Positions 52,930 through 61,711 are shown, counted from the stretch's first letter. The stretch is DNA of 64,000 bases from Lacrimispora xylanisolvens (GCF_002934545.1 NZ_PTJA01000008.1:214023-278022); one strand, 5' to 3'. The notes: generated from the sequence alone by a model not told the origin. Numbers and translations: made by a program.

Positions 52930-54606
52930 TTATTCAAAGTAAGCGTACTTAAATTCTACATCTGGTCCGAAGGGATGGTTAACCAGTCCTTTCACATTTG
53001 ATTTGGTCAGTGTCGCAGATCCTCTGTGATACAAAGGAGCAACAATCACATCTTCATCAACCAGAAGTTTCTCCGCCTGCAGCAGCATATTCAGACGCTT
53101 CGCATCATCAGTCTCAACTCTTGCATCGTTGATCAGCTTATTGTAATTCTCGTTCTGATAAGAACCGCGGTAAGGAGTACCATTGGTCCATAAATCAAGG
53201 TAGGTCATGGCATCATCATAGTCAGCGCCCCATGCAGTGGAAGCGAACATATAATTATCGTTATCCATTAATTCATTTCTTGCCTGAACCGTCTTTGTAT
53301 CAATTGTAATATCAATACCTAAATTCTTATTTAACTCACTCTGAATGTAAGTCGCAACTGCTTTTGTCACAGAATCATCACGCACCAGAAGTGACAGTTT
53401 CGGAGTCTCACCCAACTCCTTACATCCCTCTTCCCAATACTTTTTCGCTTCTTCTGCATTAAACGGACATAAATTCCCGTTAAGCTCACGGAAGGTCTTA
53501 CTTCCGTCTCCATACATACCTTCTGCTACAAGACCGTTGCTGGAGGAAGAACCATCTGCAAGGATCACCTTAACCAGAGTATCACGGTCAATTGCTGCAG
53601 AAACTGCCTTACGAATGTTTTTGTTTTTCATAACCGGATTGCTTAAAGAAAACTGCAGATATTCGGTTCTGAACTCGCTTTCCGATTTGAACTCCGGATT
53701 ATTCTGATAAGCCGCCACATTGGAAGAATCCAGTGCCACCTGGCTCAGCTCATTAGCCAGATAAGCATTTAAAGCTGCCGAAGCATCTTTCATAACTCTT
53801 ACCTGTGCATTTTCAATTTTAACGTTTGCTGCATCCCAGTACTTGTCATTCTTTTTAAGGGTAGCACCAACCGCCGGATCGTAACTGGTAATTGTATAAG
53901 GTCCGCAGTAGATCATGTTATCCGCACTTAAACCATATTGATCACCCTTTGAGGTAACATATGCCTCATTTAACGGGAAGAACTGGCAGAGCACGGTTAA
54001 ACGTGCAAAATAAGGAGTAGGCGCTTTAATGGTCACCTGGAATGTCTTGTCGTCAACCGCTTTTACACCGACTTCCTCCGCACTAACTTTCCCCTCATTG
54101 TATTCAGTACCATTCACAATGTAATCTGTCATAATAAAGCTGTAGCCGTTAGTCGCATCTGCGCTCATCTGCTTTAACCATGAGAACACGAAATCACTGG
54201 CAGTTAAAGGAGTTCCGTCGCTCCACTGCAAACCATCTCTTAAATGGAAGGTGTATGTAAGCTTATCATCTGAAACATCATAACTTTCTGCAAGTGCAGG
54301 CTGGGCCTCATTTTTCTCATCCAGGCGAAGCAGACCCTCAAATGCGTTGTTATTTACCATGGAGGACTGGCTGTCAGAAGCTGCCCATTGTACCAGAGTC
54401 TTGATTTCTGCATTTGCATAAACGCTAAGTACCTGATTACCTGCTGCCGGAGCCGTAGTTTTGTCAGAAACAGATTCACTTGCACCTGCACTCTGGGAAG
54501 ACTCACCAGCAGTTGTTCCACCGGTGCTTCCGGTAAATGCACAACCAGAAAGAGCTCCAATTACCAGACACGCAGCGGTACCCAATGCTAATACACTTTT
54601 TTTCAT
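52930..54606 (-). CDS. oppA: Oligopeptide-binding lipoprotein OppA
   Basis: A 558-aa extracellular lipoprotein of the SBP_bac_5 family. Signal peptide MKKSVLALGTAACLVIGA with lipobox LSGC (Cys22), then a Thr/Ser/Ala-rich linker and the family segment FEGLLRLDEKNEAQPALAESYDVSDDKLTYTFHLRDGLQWSDGTPLTASDFVFSW. It binds peptides for OppBCDF. It is the first gene of an operon that runs on through cutC, a DeoR gene and a transglutaminase-like gene. Confidence 0.93.
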   Translation of the reverse strand: MKKSVLALGTAACLVIGALSGCAFTGSTGGTTAGESSQSAGASESVSDKTTAPAAGNQVLSVYANAEIKTLVQWAASDSQSSMVNNNAFEGLLRLDEKNEAQPALAESYDVSDDKLTYTFHLRDGLQWSDGTPLTASDFVFSWLKQMSADATNGYSFIMTDYIVNGTEYNEGKVSAEEVGVKAVDDKTFQVTIKAPTPYFARLTVLCQFFPLNEAYVTSKGDQYGLSADNMIYCGPYTITSYDPAVGATLKKNDKYWDAANVKIENAQVRVMKDASAALNAYLANELSQVALDSSNVAAYQNNPEFKSESEFRTEYLQFSLSNPVMKNKNIRKAVSAAIDRDTLVKVILADGSSSSNGLVAEGMYGDGSKTFRELNGNLCPFNAEEAKKYWEEGCKELGETPKLSLLVRDDSVTKAVATYIQSELNKNLGIDITIDTKTVQARNELMDNDNYMFASTAWGADYDDAMTYLDLWTNGTPYRGSYQNENYNKLINDARVETDDAKRLNMLLQAEKLLVDEDVIVAPLYHRGSATLTKSNVKGLVNHPFGPDVEFKYAYFE

Positions 54607-54678
54607 ATTTCCTCTCCTTTTGTATTACTTTTATTGTTTCGTCTTAATTTATGGCAATTTGCCTATAAAATTATTTAA

Positions 54679-54707
54679 ATTATACAGATACCTAGTGGTT
54701 GTGTCAA
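54679..54707 (-). promoter_or_regulatory. Consensus promoter of the opp operon
   Basis: Minus-strand -35 TTGACA (54702-54707), 17-bp spacer, -10 TATAAT (54679-54684): a perfect sigma-A consensus about 70 bp before the oppA start. This predicts strong constitutive transcription unless repressed. Confidence 0.9.
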
Positions 54708-54786
54708 TAGATTTTTTATTATTTTATCTTGTTTTAAATTGTTTCAATTCTTAACTAAAATACTTGTTTTTCAAAGTCTGAGCAAT

Positions 54787-54830
54787 AAAAAAAGAGTTTC
54801 TGCTTTGCTTTCGCGGTGGAGAAACCCTTA
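54787..54830 (-). terminator. Terminator of the 63-aa gene; repeated loop element
   Basis: Stem of about nine bp with one mismatch (AGAGTTTCT 54793-54801 with AGAAACCCT at 54820-54828) and a T-run on the minus strand (complement of 54787-54793). The loop contains GCTTTGCTTTCGCG, the same as in the hairpin at 57685-57728. Confidence 0.75.
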
Positions 54831-54902
54831 ACTAATCTAAGTTCTTTCATACTATTATCTCACATATTCCATTTCACATGGTAAACTGTGATTAAAATCT
54901 GC

Positions 54903-55094
54903 TTAATTATTATTTCTTGAGATAGCATCCGTAATCAATACTTTTGAAATATACATCGCCTTTAAACGATTTTTAAGAAGTGTATGATGAGTATTCCCCT
55001 CTGGAAATTTTTCCTGTGCTTTTTCGCATTTGCTTATTATGGAATTTATGGCCCGAAGTGCTTCTGTTAGTTCTTCACTTGTGTATTCGCTCAT
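54903..55094 (-). CDS. Small conserved-type helical protein (63 aa), function unknown
   Basis: A 63-aa protein starting MSEYTSEELTEALRAINSIISKCEKAQEKF, predicted helical, with a second helix (LLKNRLKAMYISKVLITDAI). It resembles small hypothetical proteins of clostridia, but I cannot name a domain. A ribosome-binding site (GGAGGAAG) and its own terminator support it as a real gene. Confidence 0.6.
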   Translation of the reverse strand: MSEYTSEELTEALRAINSIISKCEKAQEKFPEGNTHHTLLKNRLKAMYISKVLITDAISRNNN

Positions 55095-55263
55095 TATACT
55101 TCCTCCATCCTACATATCTATTTTATACAATCCCACTTAAAACAAGGCCTCTACGCATATCATTATTTTATAGTATAGCCATTCTTCCGCTAAATTACTT
55201 AAACTGTTGGTTGCCACCCCATTTTATTAAAGAACTTATTCTAACCTTATAATAAATATAAGA

Positions 55264-55292
55264 TTGCTTACTAATAAAACCAATGCTATGAT
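55264..55292 (+). promoter_or_regulatory. Promoter of the YcxB-like pair
   Basis: -35 TTGCTT (55264-55269), 17-bp spacer, -10 TATGAT (55287-55292), about 50 bp before the start codon. Confidence 0.6.
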
Positions 55293-55344
55293 TATTGTAG
55301 CACAGAATATATTATAAAGTAATTGCATAATGAAAGGAGAAAGT

Positions 55345-55863
55345 ATGGGGTCAGATTTTGTTTTAAGTGGATCTATTAGCAAAGAAATCCTTAAAAGTAT
55401 GAAAAAGTACTTATTTCCACCTTCACTTACACGCTTTATTAATATTACAATGATTATATCTGGATTATTGTCTTTTCTCTTTCTTCTATTAAGGATTCAG
55501 TCTCTAACAATTCTATTTTTGATAGGGGCGTTATTTATATATATCGAAAAAATAATCTGCAGAGAAATATTTATTAAGAAATTTCTCAGAAGTATTAGCC
55601 CTGAACAAACCAGTTTTAATTATAATTTGCACTTTCGTAATGATTGTATCACTATAACCCAAGAAAATGAAGAAAATGGCTTTGATATTAATTATTCAAA
55701 TATCAATCGGATAGCCGAGTCAAAAAATTATATTGCATTATTCACCCAGGAAAGTATGTGTCTTCCTATATATAAAACTTTATTTAATAGCGAAGAAAAA
55801 TACGAATGGTTGGTTTATATAATGGAAAAAAACAATAAAATTAGATTGTATCATATACAATGA
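55345..55863 (+). CDS. YcxB-like membrane protein 1
   Basis: A 172-aa protein with two close hydrophobic segments (about residues 32-75) and a soluble C-terminal half resembling the YcxB fold: NYNLHFRNDCITITQENEENGFDINYSNINRIAESKNYIALFTQESMCLPIYKT. YcxB-like domains are common in Firmicutes, with unknown role. ATG at 55345 follows AAAGGAG; an ATG at 55330 lies before the site. Very AT-rich, as is the next gene. Confidence 0.72.
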   Translation: MGSDFVLSGSISKEILKSMKKYLFPPSLTRFINITMIISGLLSFLFLLLRIQSLTILFLIGALFIYIEKIICREIFIKKFLRSISPEQTSFNYNLHFRNDCITITQENEENGFDINYSNINRIAESKNYIALFTQESMCLPIYKTLFNSEEKYEWLVYIMEKNNKIRLYHIQ

Positions 55864-55874
55864 GGAGATTAAAA

Positions 55875-56423
55875 ATGAATGATTCGATCGAAGCAGTAGG
55901 CGTTTCTAATAAAGAAGCCCTGAAAGAAGCAGGCAAATATCTTATCCCTCCTTTTATTCGCCCTCTAATTACAATCATAATTATTGTTTTTTTATGCCAA
56001 TCAATCTATGAAACTATCAACGCCTCTCCAATCATGTCCTTCTTTTTTCTATTTTTAGCTCTTATTTTATATATGGTATATCTACATAGCGTGTCTGCTA
56101 TGGTTAATCAATATATGAGAGTAATGAAGCGATATATGCATATCGAAAATACAATATATCGGATTAACTTTTCCGAAAACCACATTAATTTAACCTTTAC
56201 TGATATGGGAAAATGTATTAACATTCCTTATTCCAACATTGTTGAGGTTATTGAAACTAAAAATCTATATCTTATAAAAGCAAAAACATATATTCCTGTA
56301 ATTGTTACAAAAGACTCACTGAAAAATCTCCCCAATGATGATTGGAAGAATTTTATAATAAAGAAATGTAAAACTGCCAGGAAAATTAAATTAAAAAAAC
56401 AAAGAAAGAAAGGTTTCCTGTGA
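55875..56423 (+). CDS. YcxB-like membrane protein 2
   Basis: A 182-aa paralog of the preceding protein: two hydrophobic segments (~25-75), then IYRINFSENHINLTFTDMGKCINIPYSNIVEVIETKNLYLIKAKTYIPVIV, and a strongly basic C-terminal tail. The ATG at 55875 follows GAGGAG by 7 nt; ATG at 55860 would overlap that site. The two adjacent copies and the broken copy at 61380-61711 show local expansion of this family. Confidence 0.72.
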   Translation: MNDSIEAVGVSNKEALKEAGKYLIPPFIRPLITIIIIVFLCQSIYETINASPIMSFFFLFLALILYMVYLHSVSAMVNQYMRVMKRYMHIENTIYRINFSENHINLTFTDMGKCINIPYSNIVEVIETKNLYLIKAKTYIPVIVTKDSLKNLPNDDWKNFIIKKCKTARKIKLKKQRKKGFL

Positions 56424-56455
56424 TATAGCAATACATTTTCAAACCTGAACAATCA

Positions 56456-57565
56456 TTATTTTATACCATAGGAAAAATGCAACCCATAAAACTGAGTAAA
56501 AGTTAGCGATTTTTGATTGCGGCAGATAAATTCAGTGATTTTATTTTGTTTATAGCAATAGTATTCTGCGTCTTTTCTATCCATTCCATGATTCATTAAC
56601 CGTTCAACGACCAGAGCTTGCTGTTCACCAGTTTTATACTCACAAAGCTCATGAGCATCGATAAATGCTGCCACCTCTTCAGCATAATCAGCATGTTCTG
56701 GCGAAATGAAATTTACCTTATCACTCATTCTAATATCTATATCCCTTAGTCCTGAATCCCTCATCATTTCAGGAATTTTCAGAGCGACAGAATAATCTCT
56801 CCCCTGGCGTTTTAACTGTGTATTCCACATATCTCTAAAACCTGGGTATTGGCACAGAAAATCATAATCCATGCCATGAATATAAAGACCCACATTTTCC
56901 AATTCTCTGTTTATCTCTGCACATACAACGAGGCCTCCAACTTTTGTGAAAGATATCATCTTATTAAGAAATAAAGTAGAATTATCAATGTGTCTTAATA
57001 CTGCCTGGGAAATGACAAAATCATATTTTATTCCAGACTCATAGGTTAACACATCTTCACATACAAATTGAACAGCATACTCATCAGTGTTAAGAATCCC
57101 TCTCCCTTCGTTGATAAGGTTCTCACTGTGATCAATACCTGTATAAGTACTGCCTTTCGGCATAAGTGGCATAAGCATCGTTCCTAAAAAACCATAACCG
57201 CACCCACAATCCAAAATATCAATCGGGGCATTAATTTTCCAAACCTTTTCAATTAAAAATTGCAAGTAGTCCTTATTCCAGAGAAAATTCCGCGTGTTTT
57301 TCAAATATTTCAGGCGTTCACTCCAGTAATTCTTAGTCCCCACTTCACAAGGAATATAAGTTCGTGACGGTAATGGCTTTAAACCCAGCAACTCATCGAC
57401 TGATACATCAAAGTAGTTCGCTAACTGAGGTAACAGCGTTATATCAGGAAACGTCACATTGGTCTCCCATTTACTTACAGTCTGATGTGCCACACCCATA
57501 ACAGTTGCCAATTCTTGTTGACTTACTCCTTTATTTTTTCTAAGCTCTGCAATCATTAGCTTCAT
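56456..57565 (-). CDS. XRE HTH fused to a class I SAM-dependent methyltransferase
   Basis: A 369-aa fusion. Residues 1-62 are an XRE HTH (LRKNKGVSQQELATVMGVAHQTVSKWETNVTFPDITLLPQLANYF). Residues ~75-300 form a Rossmann methyltransferase with motif I LDCGCGYGFLG (Asp119 to Gly125), an acidic TGIDHSENLI motif, and DFVISQAVLRHID, which resembles the methylation-of-small-molecule class rather than DNA methyltransferases. It could be a methyltransferase regulated by, or regulating, its own gene. Substrate unknown. Confidence 0.8.
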   Translation of the reverse strand: MKLMIAELRKNKGVSQQELATVMGVAHQTVSKWETNVTFPDITLLPQLANYFDVSVDELLGLKPLPSRTYIPCEVGTKNYWSERLKYLKNTRNFLWNKDYLQFLIEKVWKINAPIDILDCGCGYGFLGTMLMPLMPKGSTYTGIDHSENLINEGRGILNTDEYAVQFVCEDVLTYESGIKYDFVISQAVLRHIDNSTLFLNKMISFTKVGGLVVCAEINRELENVGLYIHGMDYDFLCQYPGFRDMWNTQLKRQGRDYSVALKIPEMMRDSGLRDIDIRMSDKVNFISPEHADYAEEVAAFIDAHELCEYKTGEQQALVVERLMNHGMDRKDAEYYCYKQNKITEFICRNQKSLTFTQFYGLHFSYGIK

Positions 57566-57684
57566 ATACCATACCCCCTGGACTTATTATCTTAATATTA
57601 ACACGGAAATTTTAAATTTAAAATAACGCATTATAAGAGTCTATTCCCTTATAGAGTGAGAAAAAATACAAATTACAGAAAAAA

Positions 57685-57728
57685 CATAAGGGTTTCTGCT
57701 TTGCTTTCGCGAAGGAGAAACCCTTATG
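57685..57728 (-). terminator. Terminator after choline-binding-type gene 1; repeated loop element
   Basis: Perfect 13-bp stem CATAAGGGTTTCT (57685-57697) / AGAAACCCTTATG (57716-57728), with a T-run on the minus strand. The loop contains GCTTTGCTTTCGCG, as at 54787-54830. Confidence 0.85.
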
Positions 57729-57807
57729 CTTTTCTATATTCACTCTAACTACAGAAACTTTTTTACTCAATCATCCAGTTTAAAATTGTATAGTAACCAG
57801 CAATATA

Positions 57808-58509
57808 CTAATTAGCACTATTAAGCTCCTCCTGAGATTTATGCATAATAACCCCAACATGTTCATCGATAATACATGAAAACATTTTTCCATCAATCTG
57901 AACCGGGAATACGATAGAACTGCTTTCATCCGTGTAAAACTCTGAAAAGTCAGGATTAATAAAACTCATATTAACCGACTCATTGGTATTAATAGTCCTC
58001 TCATCATAGAAGCTATGTGTATCCGAATTATAAAGAGATAACGTAGTGGTTTTCTCATTTGTAGTTATATCACATTTATTTTTGACTGTAACCGGTTTAT
58101 TACTTATATTCTTTATACCTACAGAGACAACTTTACTATTTCCAACTTTCGTATCATAAAGCCACACTACCAGAAACGTCACTCCATCATTGACATCATT
58201 AATAATTTCCCCGTTGCGATCAGCCATACGTCCATCTGGTATTAATCCATTTACCAAAAGTACTCCTGAATCGTTAAAGTAGCGATCCTTTCCTTCTACA
58301 TTAACAATTCCAGTCTGCATATACCCATTTGAATCAAAATGATAGTGTTCACCCGTCTGAGGGTCAGTAAACCAATTGTCTTTCAATACCGTACCATCAT
58401 TGAGCACATATTGCCATCCGGTGGAATCCTGCTTCCATTCGGCAGCATAGCTCACAATGGAACCCAATACTGTAAATACCAAAGACATCATAACAATAAA
58501 CTTTTTCAT
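57808..58509 (-). CDS. Secreted protein with choline-binding-type repeats (paralog 1)
   Basis: A 233-aa secreted protein. Signal peptide MKKFIVMMSLVFTVLGSIVSYAA (cleavage after ~A23), then cell-wall-binding (CW_binding_1/choline-binding) repeats: WKQDSTGWQYVLNDGTVLKDNWF, HYHFDSNGYMQTGIV and RYFNDSGVLLVNGLI. A C-terminal domain of ~130 residues is of unknown fold. It would be anchored noncovalently on teichoic acid or polysaccharide. A paralog lies at 62294-63007. Confidence 0.82.
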   Translation of the reverse strand: MKKFIVMMSLVFTVLGSIVSYAAEWKQDSTGWQYVLNDGTVLKDNWFTDPQTGEHYHFDSNGYMQTGIVNVEGKDRYFNDSGVLLVNGLIPDGRMADRNGEIINDVNDGVTFLVVWLYDTKVGNSKVVSVGIKNISNKPVTVKNKCDITTNEKTTTLSLYNSDTHSFYDERTINTNESVNMSFINPDFSEFYTDESSSIVFPVQIDGKMFSCIIDEHVGVIMHKSQEELNSAN

Positions 58510-58540
58510 ACATTTCCCTCCATTTATATTAATTAGATTT

Positions 58541-58569
58541 ATTATATAATATAATTTAATAAGTTACAA
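58541..58569 (-). promoter_or_regulatory. Promoter of choline-binding-type gene 1
   Basis: Minus-strand -35 TTGTAA (58564-58569), 17-bp spacer, -10 TATAAT (58541-58546). The paralog's promoter near 63040 has the same spacing and -10. Confidence 0.62.
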
Positions 58570-58651
58570 TTATTACCAAGTAAAAAGACCTCTGTATTCT
58601 GTAAAAATAACCTTCAGAATAAACATAGTAGAAAAAAAGGTAAATAAGTAC

Positions 58652-58687
58652 TTGACAAAGTTCTTATTTGTAACTAAAATAGTTACA
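58652..58687 (+). promoter_or_regulatory. Rrf2 operon promoter and perfect palindromic operator
   Basis: -35 TTGACA (58652-58657), 17-bp spacer, -10 TAAAAT (58675-58680). The palindrome TGTAACTA-AAA-TAGTTACA (58669-58687) covers the -10 box. It is a textbook repressor operator, probably for the Rrf2 protein encoded next. Confidence 0.85.
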
Positions 58688-58700
58688 GAAGGAGGTGCTT

Positions 58701-59108
58701 ATGTATTCAACAAAGTTATCGGTAAGCATTCATATCATGAGTGTAATTGTACTGATGGAGGGGCAGCCCGTCACGTCTGAGTACATCGCTTCCAGCATCA
58801 ACACCAATCCCGCTCTTGTCAGACGTTTAATGAGCCGTTTAAAAAAAGCAAAGTTAATTAAAACGAGTACGAAACTTGGTGTAACAGGTCTTGCCAGAGA
58901 CGCAAAAGATATTTCACTTCTGGATATCTTTTTTGCAACAGAAGACCATCAGGATTTATTCAGCATTCATAGCAACACCAATCCGAACTGTCCAGTAGGG
59001 GCAAAGATAGAAGTCACATTAAAACATCTATACGACAACATACAAACAGCAACAGAGGAAAAGTTGTCTGCCATTAGCCTGGCTGACATTATAAAAGAAT
59101 TCATATAG
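58701..59108 (+). CDS. Rrf2-family transcriptional regulator (YwnA-like, single Cys)
   Basis: A 135-aa Rrf2 regulator: wHTH with TSEYIASSINTNPALVRRLMSRLKKAKLIKTSTKLGVTGLARD, and a C-terminal dimerisation helix. It has one cysteine, Cys97 (NTNPNCPVG), and no Fe-S cysteine triad, so it is a thiol-based sensor candidate as in YwnA/HypR. ATG at 58701 follows GGAGGTGC. It likely represses its own operon through the palindrome in its promoter. Confidence 0.86.
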   Translation: MYSTKLSVSIHIMSVIVLMEGQPVTSEYIASSINTNPALVRRLMSRLKKAKLIKTSTKLGVTGLARDAKDISLLDIFFATEDHQDLFSIHSNTNPNCPVGAKIEVTLKHLYDNIQTATEEKLSAISLADIIKEFI

Positions 59109-59140
59109 AACAACAAGAAAATGAAAGGATGTGAGTAACT

Positions 59141-59782
59141 ATGAAAATTGCAATAATAGGTGCAACCGGTATGGCCGGCACTGCGCTCTTCAAAGAAAGT
59201 GTATTACGCGGACACGAAGTGACTGCAATTGTCCGGCATAAGGATAAGGCAGTATCTTTACTGGGAGACGGAGTAAAAGTAATTGAAAAAGATGTATTTG
59301 ATCTAACAAGATCAGAACTCGAGGGCTTTGATGTCATAATAAATGCCTTTGCAACAGCACCCGCTAAAGCATATTTACACCTGGATCTGGCTGCAAAGCT
59401 GGTAAATATTTTCCGTGAAACCGAAAGGCCCAGACTGTTTTTTATTCTCGGCGCAGCCAGCCTGTTAGATGAAAACAACAAGCTGTTTCTAGACACGTTG
59501 AAGACATCCCCTGACGTTGCACCCTGGATTTCCATTCCTGTGGAGGCATATAAAACCCTTAACTTCTTGAGAAGCATTGAAAATGTAAACTGGGTAGGCG
59601 TATCCCCATCTGCGGAATTTGTCCCAGGAGAAGCGACGGTACCTGTTTTAGGGAAGGATCATCTGCTGACCTCCTCCGAAGGCAAATCAGTTGTAACAAG
59701 CGGAACCATGGCTGTTGCCATTTTGGATGAAGTAGAAAATCCACAATTTATTCGTACCAGATTTACCGTATGTAACCAATAA
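59141..59782 (+). CDS. NAD(P)H-binding oxidoreductase, YwnB-like
   Basis: A 213-aa atypical SDR protein with the nucleotide-binding start KIAIIGATGMAGTALFKE (GxxGxxG variant) and VIINAFATAPAKAYLHLDLAAKLV. It is the NAD(P)H-binding partner in the Rrf2 operon, as YwnB follows YwnA in Bacillus. It could reduce quinones or electrophiles. The operon setting suggests redox stress defence. Confidence 0.82.
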   Translation: MKIAIIGATGMAGTALFKESVLRGHEVTAIVRHKDKAVSLLGDGVKVIEKDVFDLTRSELEGFDVIINAFATAPAKAYLHLDLAAKLVNIFRETERPRLFFILGAASLLDENNKLFLDTLKTSPDVAPWISIPVEAYKTLNFLRSIENVNWVGVSPSAEFVPGEATVPVLGKDHLLTSSEGKSVVTSGTMAVAILDEVENPQFIRTRFTVCNQ

Positions 59783-59815
59783 ATAGAAAACAAATTTGAA
59801 ATGGAGGTATTTTTT

Positions 59816-60364
59816 ATGAGCAAGACAATTGGAATTATTAATGGTAGTTTGAGAAAGAATTCATTTTCCGGAAGCATTGCAGACTATGTGAAAAATAACG
59901 CGCCGGAAGGTTATGCATTTAAAATCATCGATATCGGAAAACTTCCTCTTTATAATCAGGATTATGATGGTGAAGATTTAAATGAATACACAGTATTTAG
60001 AAATGAAGTAAAGAATTTAGACGCCGTACTGTTCATTACACCAGAGCATAACCGCTCTATTCCTGCAGCACTGAAAAATGCTCTTGACATAGGTTCCAGA
60101 CCTTATGGTGAAAATGTCTGGAGCGGCAAGCCAGGTGCCGTAATCAGCCAGTCCCCAGGCGGCATAGGCGGTTTTGGCGCAAATCATCATTTACGACAGG
60201 TACTGGCTTTCCTGAATGTTTTAACCCTCGCTCAGCCAGAAGCGTATATTGGTTCTTTTCATACATTGATTGATGAAAATGGGGAGATAAATAACGAAGG
60301 TACCAAAGAATTTTTAAACGGTTTTTTAGCTGCTTTTGCTGCTTGGATCGAAAAATTATCTTAA
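59816..60364 (+). CDS. NADPH-dependent FMN reductase-family protein
   Basis: A 182-aa flavodoxin-like protein: GIINGSLRKNSFSGSIADYV (FMN phosphate loop) and TPEHNRSIPAALKNALDIGSRP. It resembles quinone/azo/chromate reductases (YieF, ArsH group). ATG at 59816 follows GGAGGT; 59801 is too far upstream. It completes the Rrf2 operon and ends in a terminator at 60370-60402. Confidence 0.88.
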   Translation: MSKTIGIINGSLRKNSFSGSIADYVKNNAPEGYAFKIIDIGKLPLYNQDYDGEDLNEYTVFRNEVKNLDAVLFITPEHNRSIPAALKNALDIGSRPYGENVWSGKPGAVISQSPGGIGGFGANHHLRQVLAFLNVLTLAQPEAYIGSFHTLIDENGEINNEGTKEFLNGFLAAFAAWIEKLS

Positions 60365-60369
60365 ATTAC

Positions 60370-60408
60370 ACAGGAGGGAAACGGCATGGCTGTTTCCCTC
60401 TGTTTTTG
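60370..60408 (+). terminator. Terminator of the Rrf2 operon
   Basis: GGGAAAC-containing stem (60370-60385 with 60388-60402, one bulge) and a T-run (TTTTTGTTT). Confidence 0.85.
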
Positions 60409-60409
60409 T

Positions 60410-61189
60410 TTAATCGCAGATATAATTGTTAAGTTCTAGTATCCTATCACCAACATCTTCAGGGCAATGTGCATCCGATACAGTAATGATTTTGACATTG
60501 TTATTTCTCATTATCTTTAGCATTTCTTTATCCATACCTAAGGTAGCCGTATTAGGACAACGTCGATATACTCCACTATTTTGTTCAGCGTACATATCAT
60601 TTTTAAAAAGCTCTTTTGCTAAACTGGTATAATATTCCGTTAGAGAATATGATGGCTTATGTCCAAAAAGTTTAATCGAATCAGGATGAGCTATACCATC
60701 ATATATTCCACTTTGAGCAAGTGAAACAGATGTTTCAAAATATCTATGATATATTTCATCAACATTAATTCCATTCCAATGCTCCGCCTTATGGTCAAAG
60801 GCAAAATTATCAACAAAGTGAACACTGCCCAGCAAAAAATCAAAATCTTTATCTTTAGTTAATTCTACAACTAGATCTTCAAATTCTTTAAAATAGCATA
60901 TCTCAAGACCAAACTTAATCTTAACAGGGAATTGAATATTTCTTATTTGTTTGATTAGTGACATATAATTTCCCAATTTCAGTACTCCTGCTTTTTTATG
61001 AAACCATGTATCTATATAATTGCTATAAGCACAAACAGAATCGTACATAGGGACAAATTCTTCAAACCGATAGCAATGCTCAAGAAGCCAAATTTCATCT
61101 AATTGCTTCTCAACTGCTTTGTTAACAAATTGATTTATCCATTCATATGTATATTCTCCTCGTTCAATATGAATATGGCCATCTACCAT
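60410..61189 (-). CDS. PHP-domain phosphoesterase (histidinol-phosphatase-like)
   Basis: A 259-aa PHP-fold metallohydrolase. Metal ligands visible: HIHIE (His5/His7/Glu9), EHC (Glu/His), GLEICYF, GSVHF (His), IAHPDSI (His) and TVSDAHCPEDVG (Asp-x-His). It is likely a phosphatase for histidinol phosphate or another sugar phosphate. No his genes are near, so its true substrate is open. Confidence 0.82.
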   Translation of the reverse strand: MVDGHIHIERGEYTYEWINQFVNKAVEKQLDEIWLLEHCYRFEEFVPMYDSVCAYSNYIDTWFHKKAGVLKLGNYMSLIKQIRNIQFPVKIKFGLEICYFKEFEDLVVELTKDKDFDFLLGSVHFVDNFAFDHKAEHWNGINVDEIYHRYFETSVSLAQSGIYDGIAHPDSIKLFGHKPSYSLTEYYTSLAKELFKNDMYAEQNSGVYRRCPNTATLGMDKEMLKIMRNNNVKIITVSDAHCPEDVGDRILELNNYICD

Positions 61190-61379
61190 ACTACCACTTC
61201 CTTATCTATATTTTGTTAGAGCAAACACCTTTACGAAAACTAATACGTAAACTAAATCTATAATATCAATATAACAAAGTCGACTGTGTTTTAGACTAGA
61301 TGATGAAAGTGTTCCAGAAAGTAAGAAGTCGACGTTATTTATGTACATTCTGTGGATCATTTCTTTGAAGCTATAGTTC

Positions 61380-61711
61380 CATACTTCAATATTCGTGTCA
61401 ATCTTTTTTATTCTTTTATCTTTATTGGCTTATATAATATATTGCCACAGCCTAATTTCGATGTTAATCGGTATATGCAAAGTATGAAAGAATATATGTA
61501 TACAGAAAATAGGATTTAACAGCTTAGGTTTGATTATATCAATAAGCAATATCAATATTAAAATTCCATATTCTGATTTTGTTAAAATAATTGAAACAAA
61601 AAATCTTTACCTTATGAAAACAAAAGCAGCAAAAGAAGGAAACCCTGTAATTATAAAAAAAACTCATTATCTAATGTGTCAAAAGAGGACTTGAAAGAAT
61701 TTAAAAAATAG
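61380..61711 (+). pseudogene. Broken YcxB-like gene
   Basis: No intact frame, but in pieces it matches the YcxB-like protein at 55875-56423: hydrophobic FYSFIFIGLYNILP, then NRYMQSMKEYMYTEN (cf. NQYMRVMKRYMHIEN), an in-frame stop after ENRI, then in another frame IPYSDFVKIIETKNLYLMKTKA (cf. IPYSNIVEVIETKNLYLIKAKT), and finally SLSNVSKEDLKEFKK before TAG at 61709-61711. The first part of the gene is absent or unrecognisable upstream. It abuts the IS256 remnant. Confidence 0.8.

Noticed and set aside
61651..61711. C-terminal end of the IS256 open frame (from NSFKSSFDTLDNEFFL)
   Set aside because: This part is antisense to the YcxB-like pseudogene and does not match IS256 transposases; the remnant really ends near 61712.
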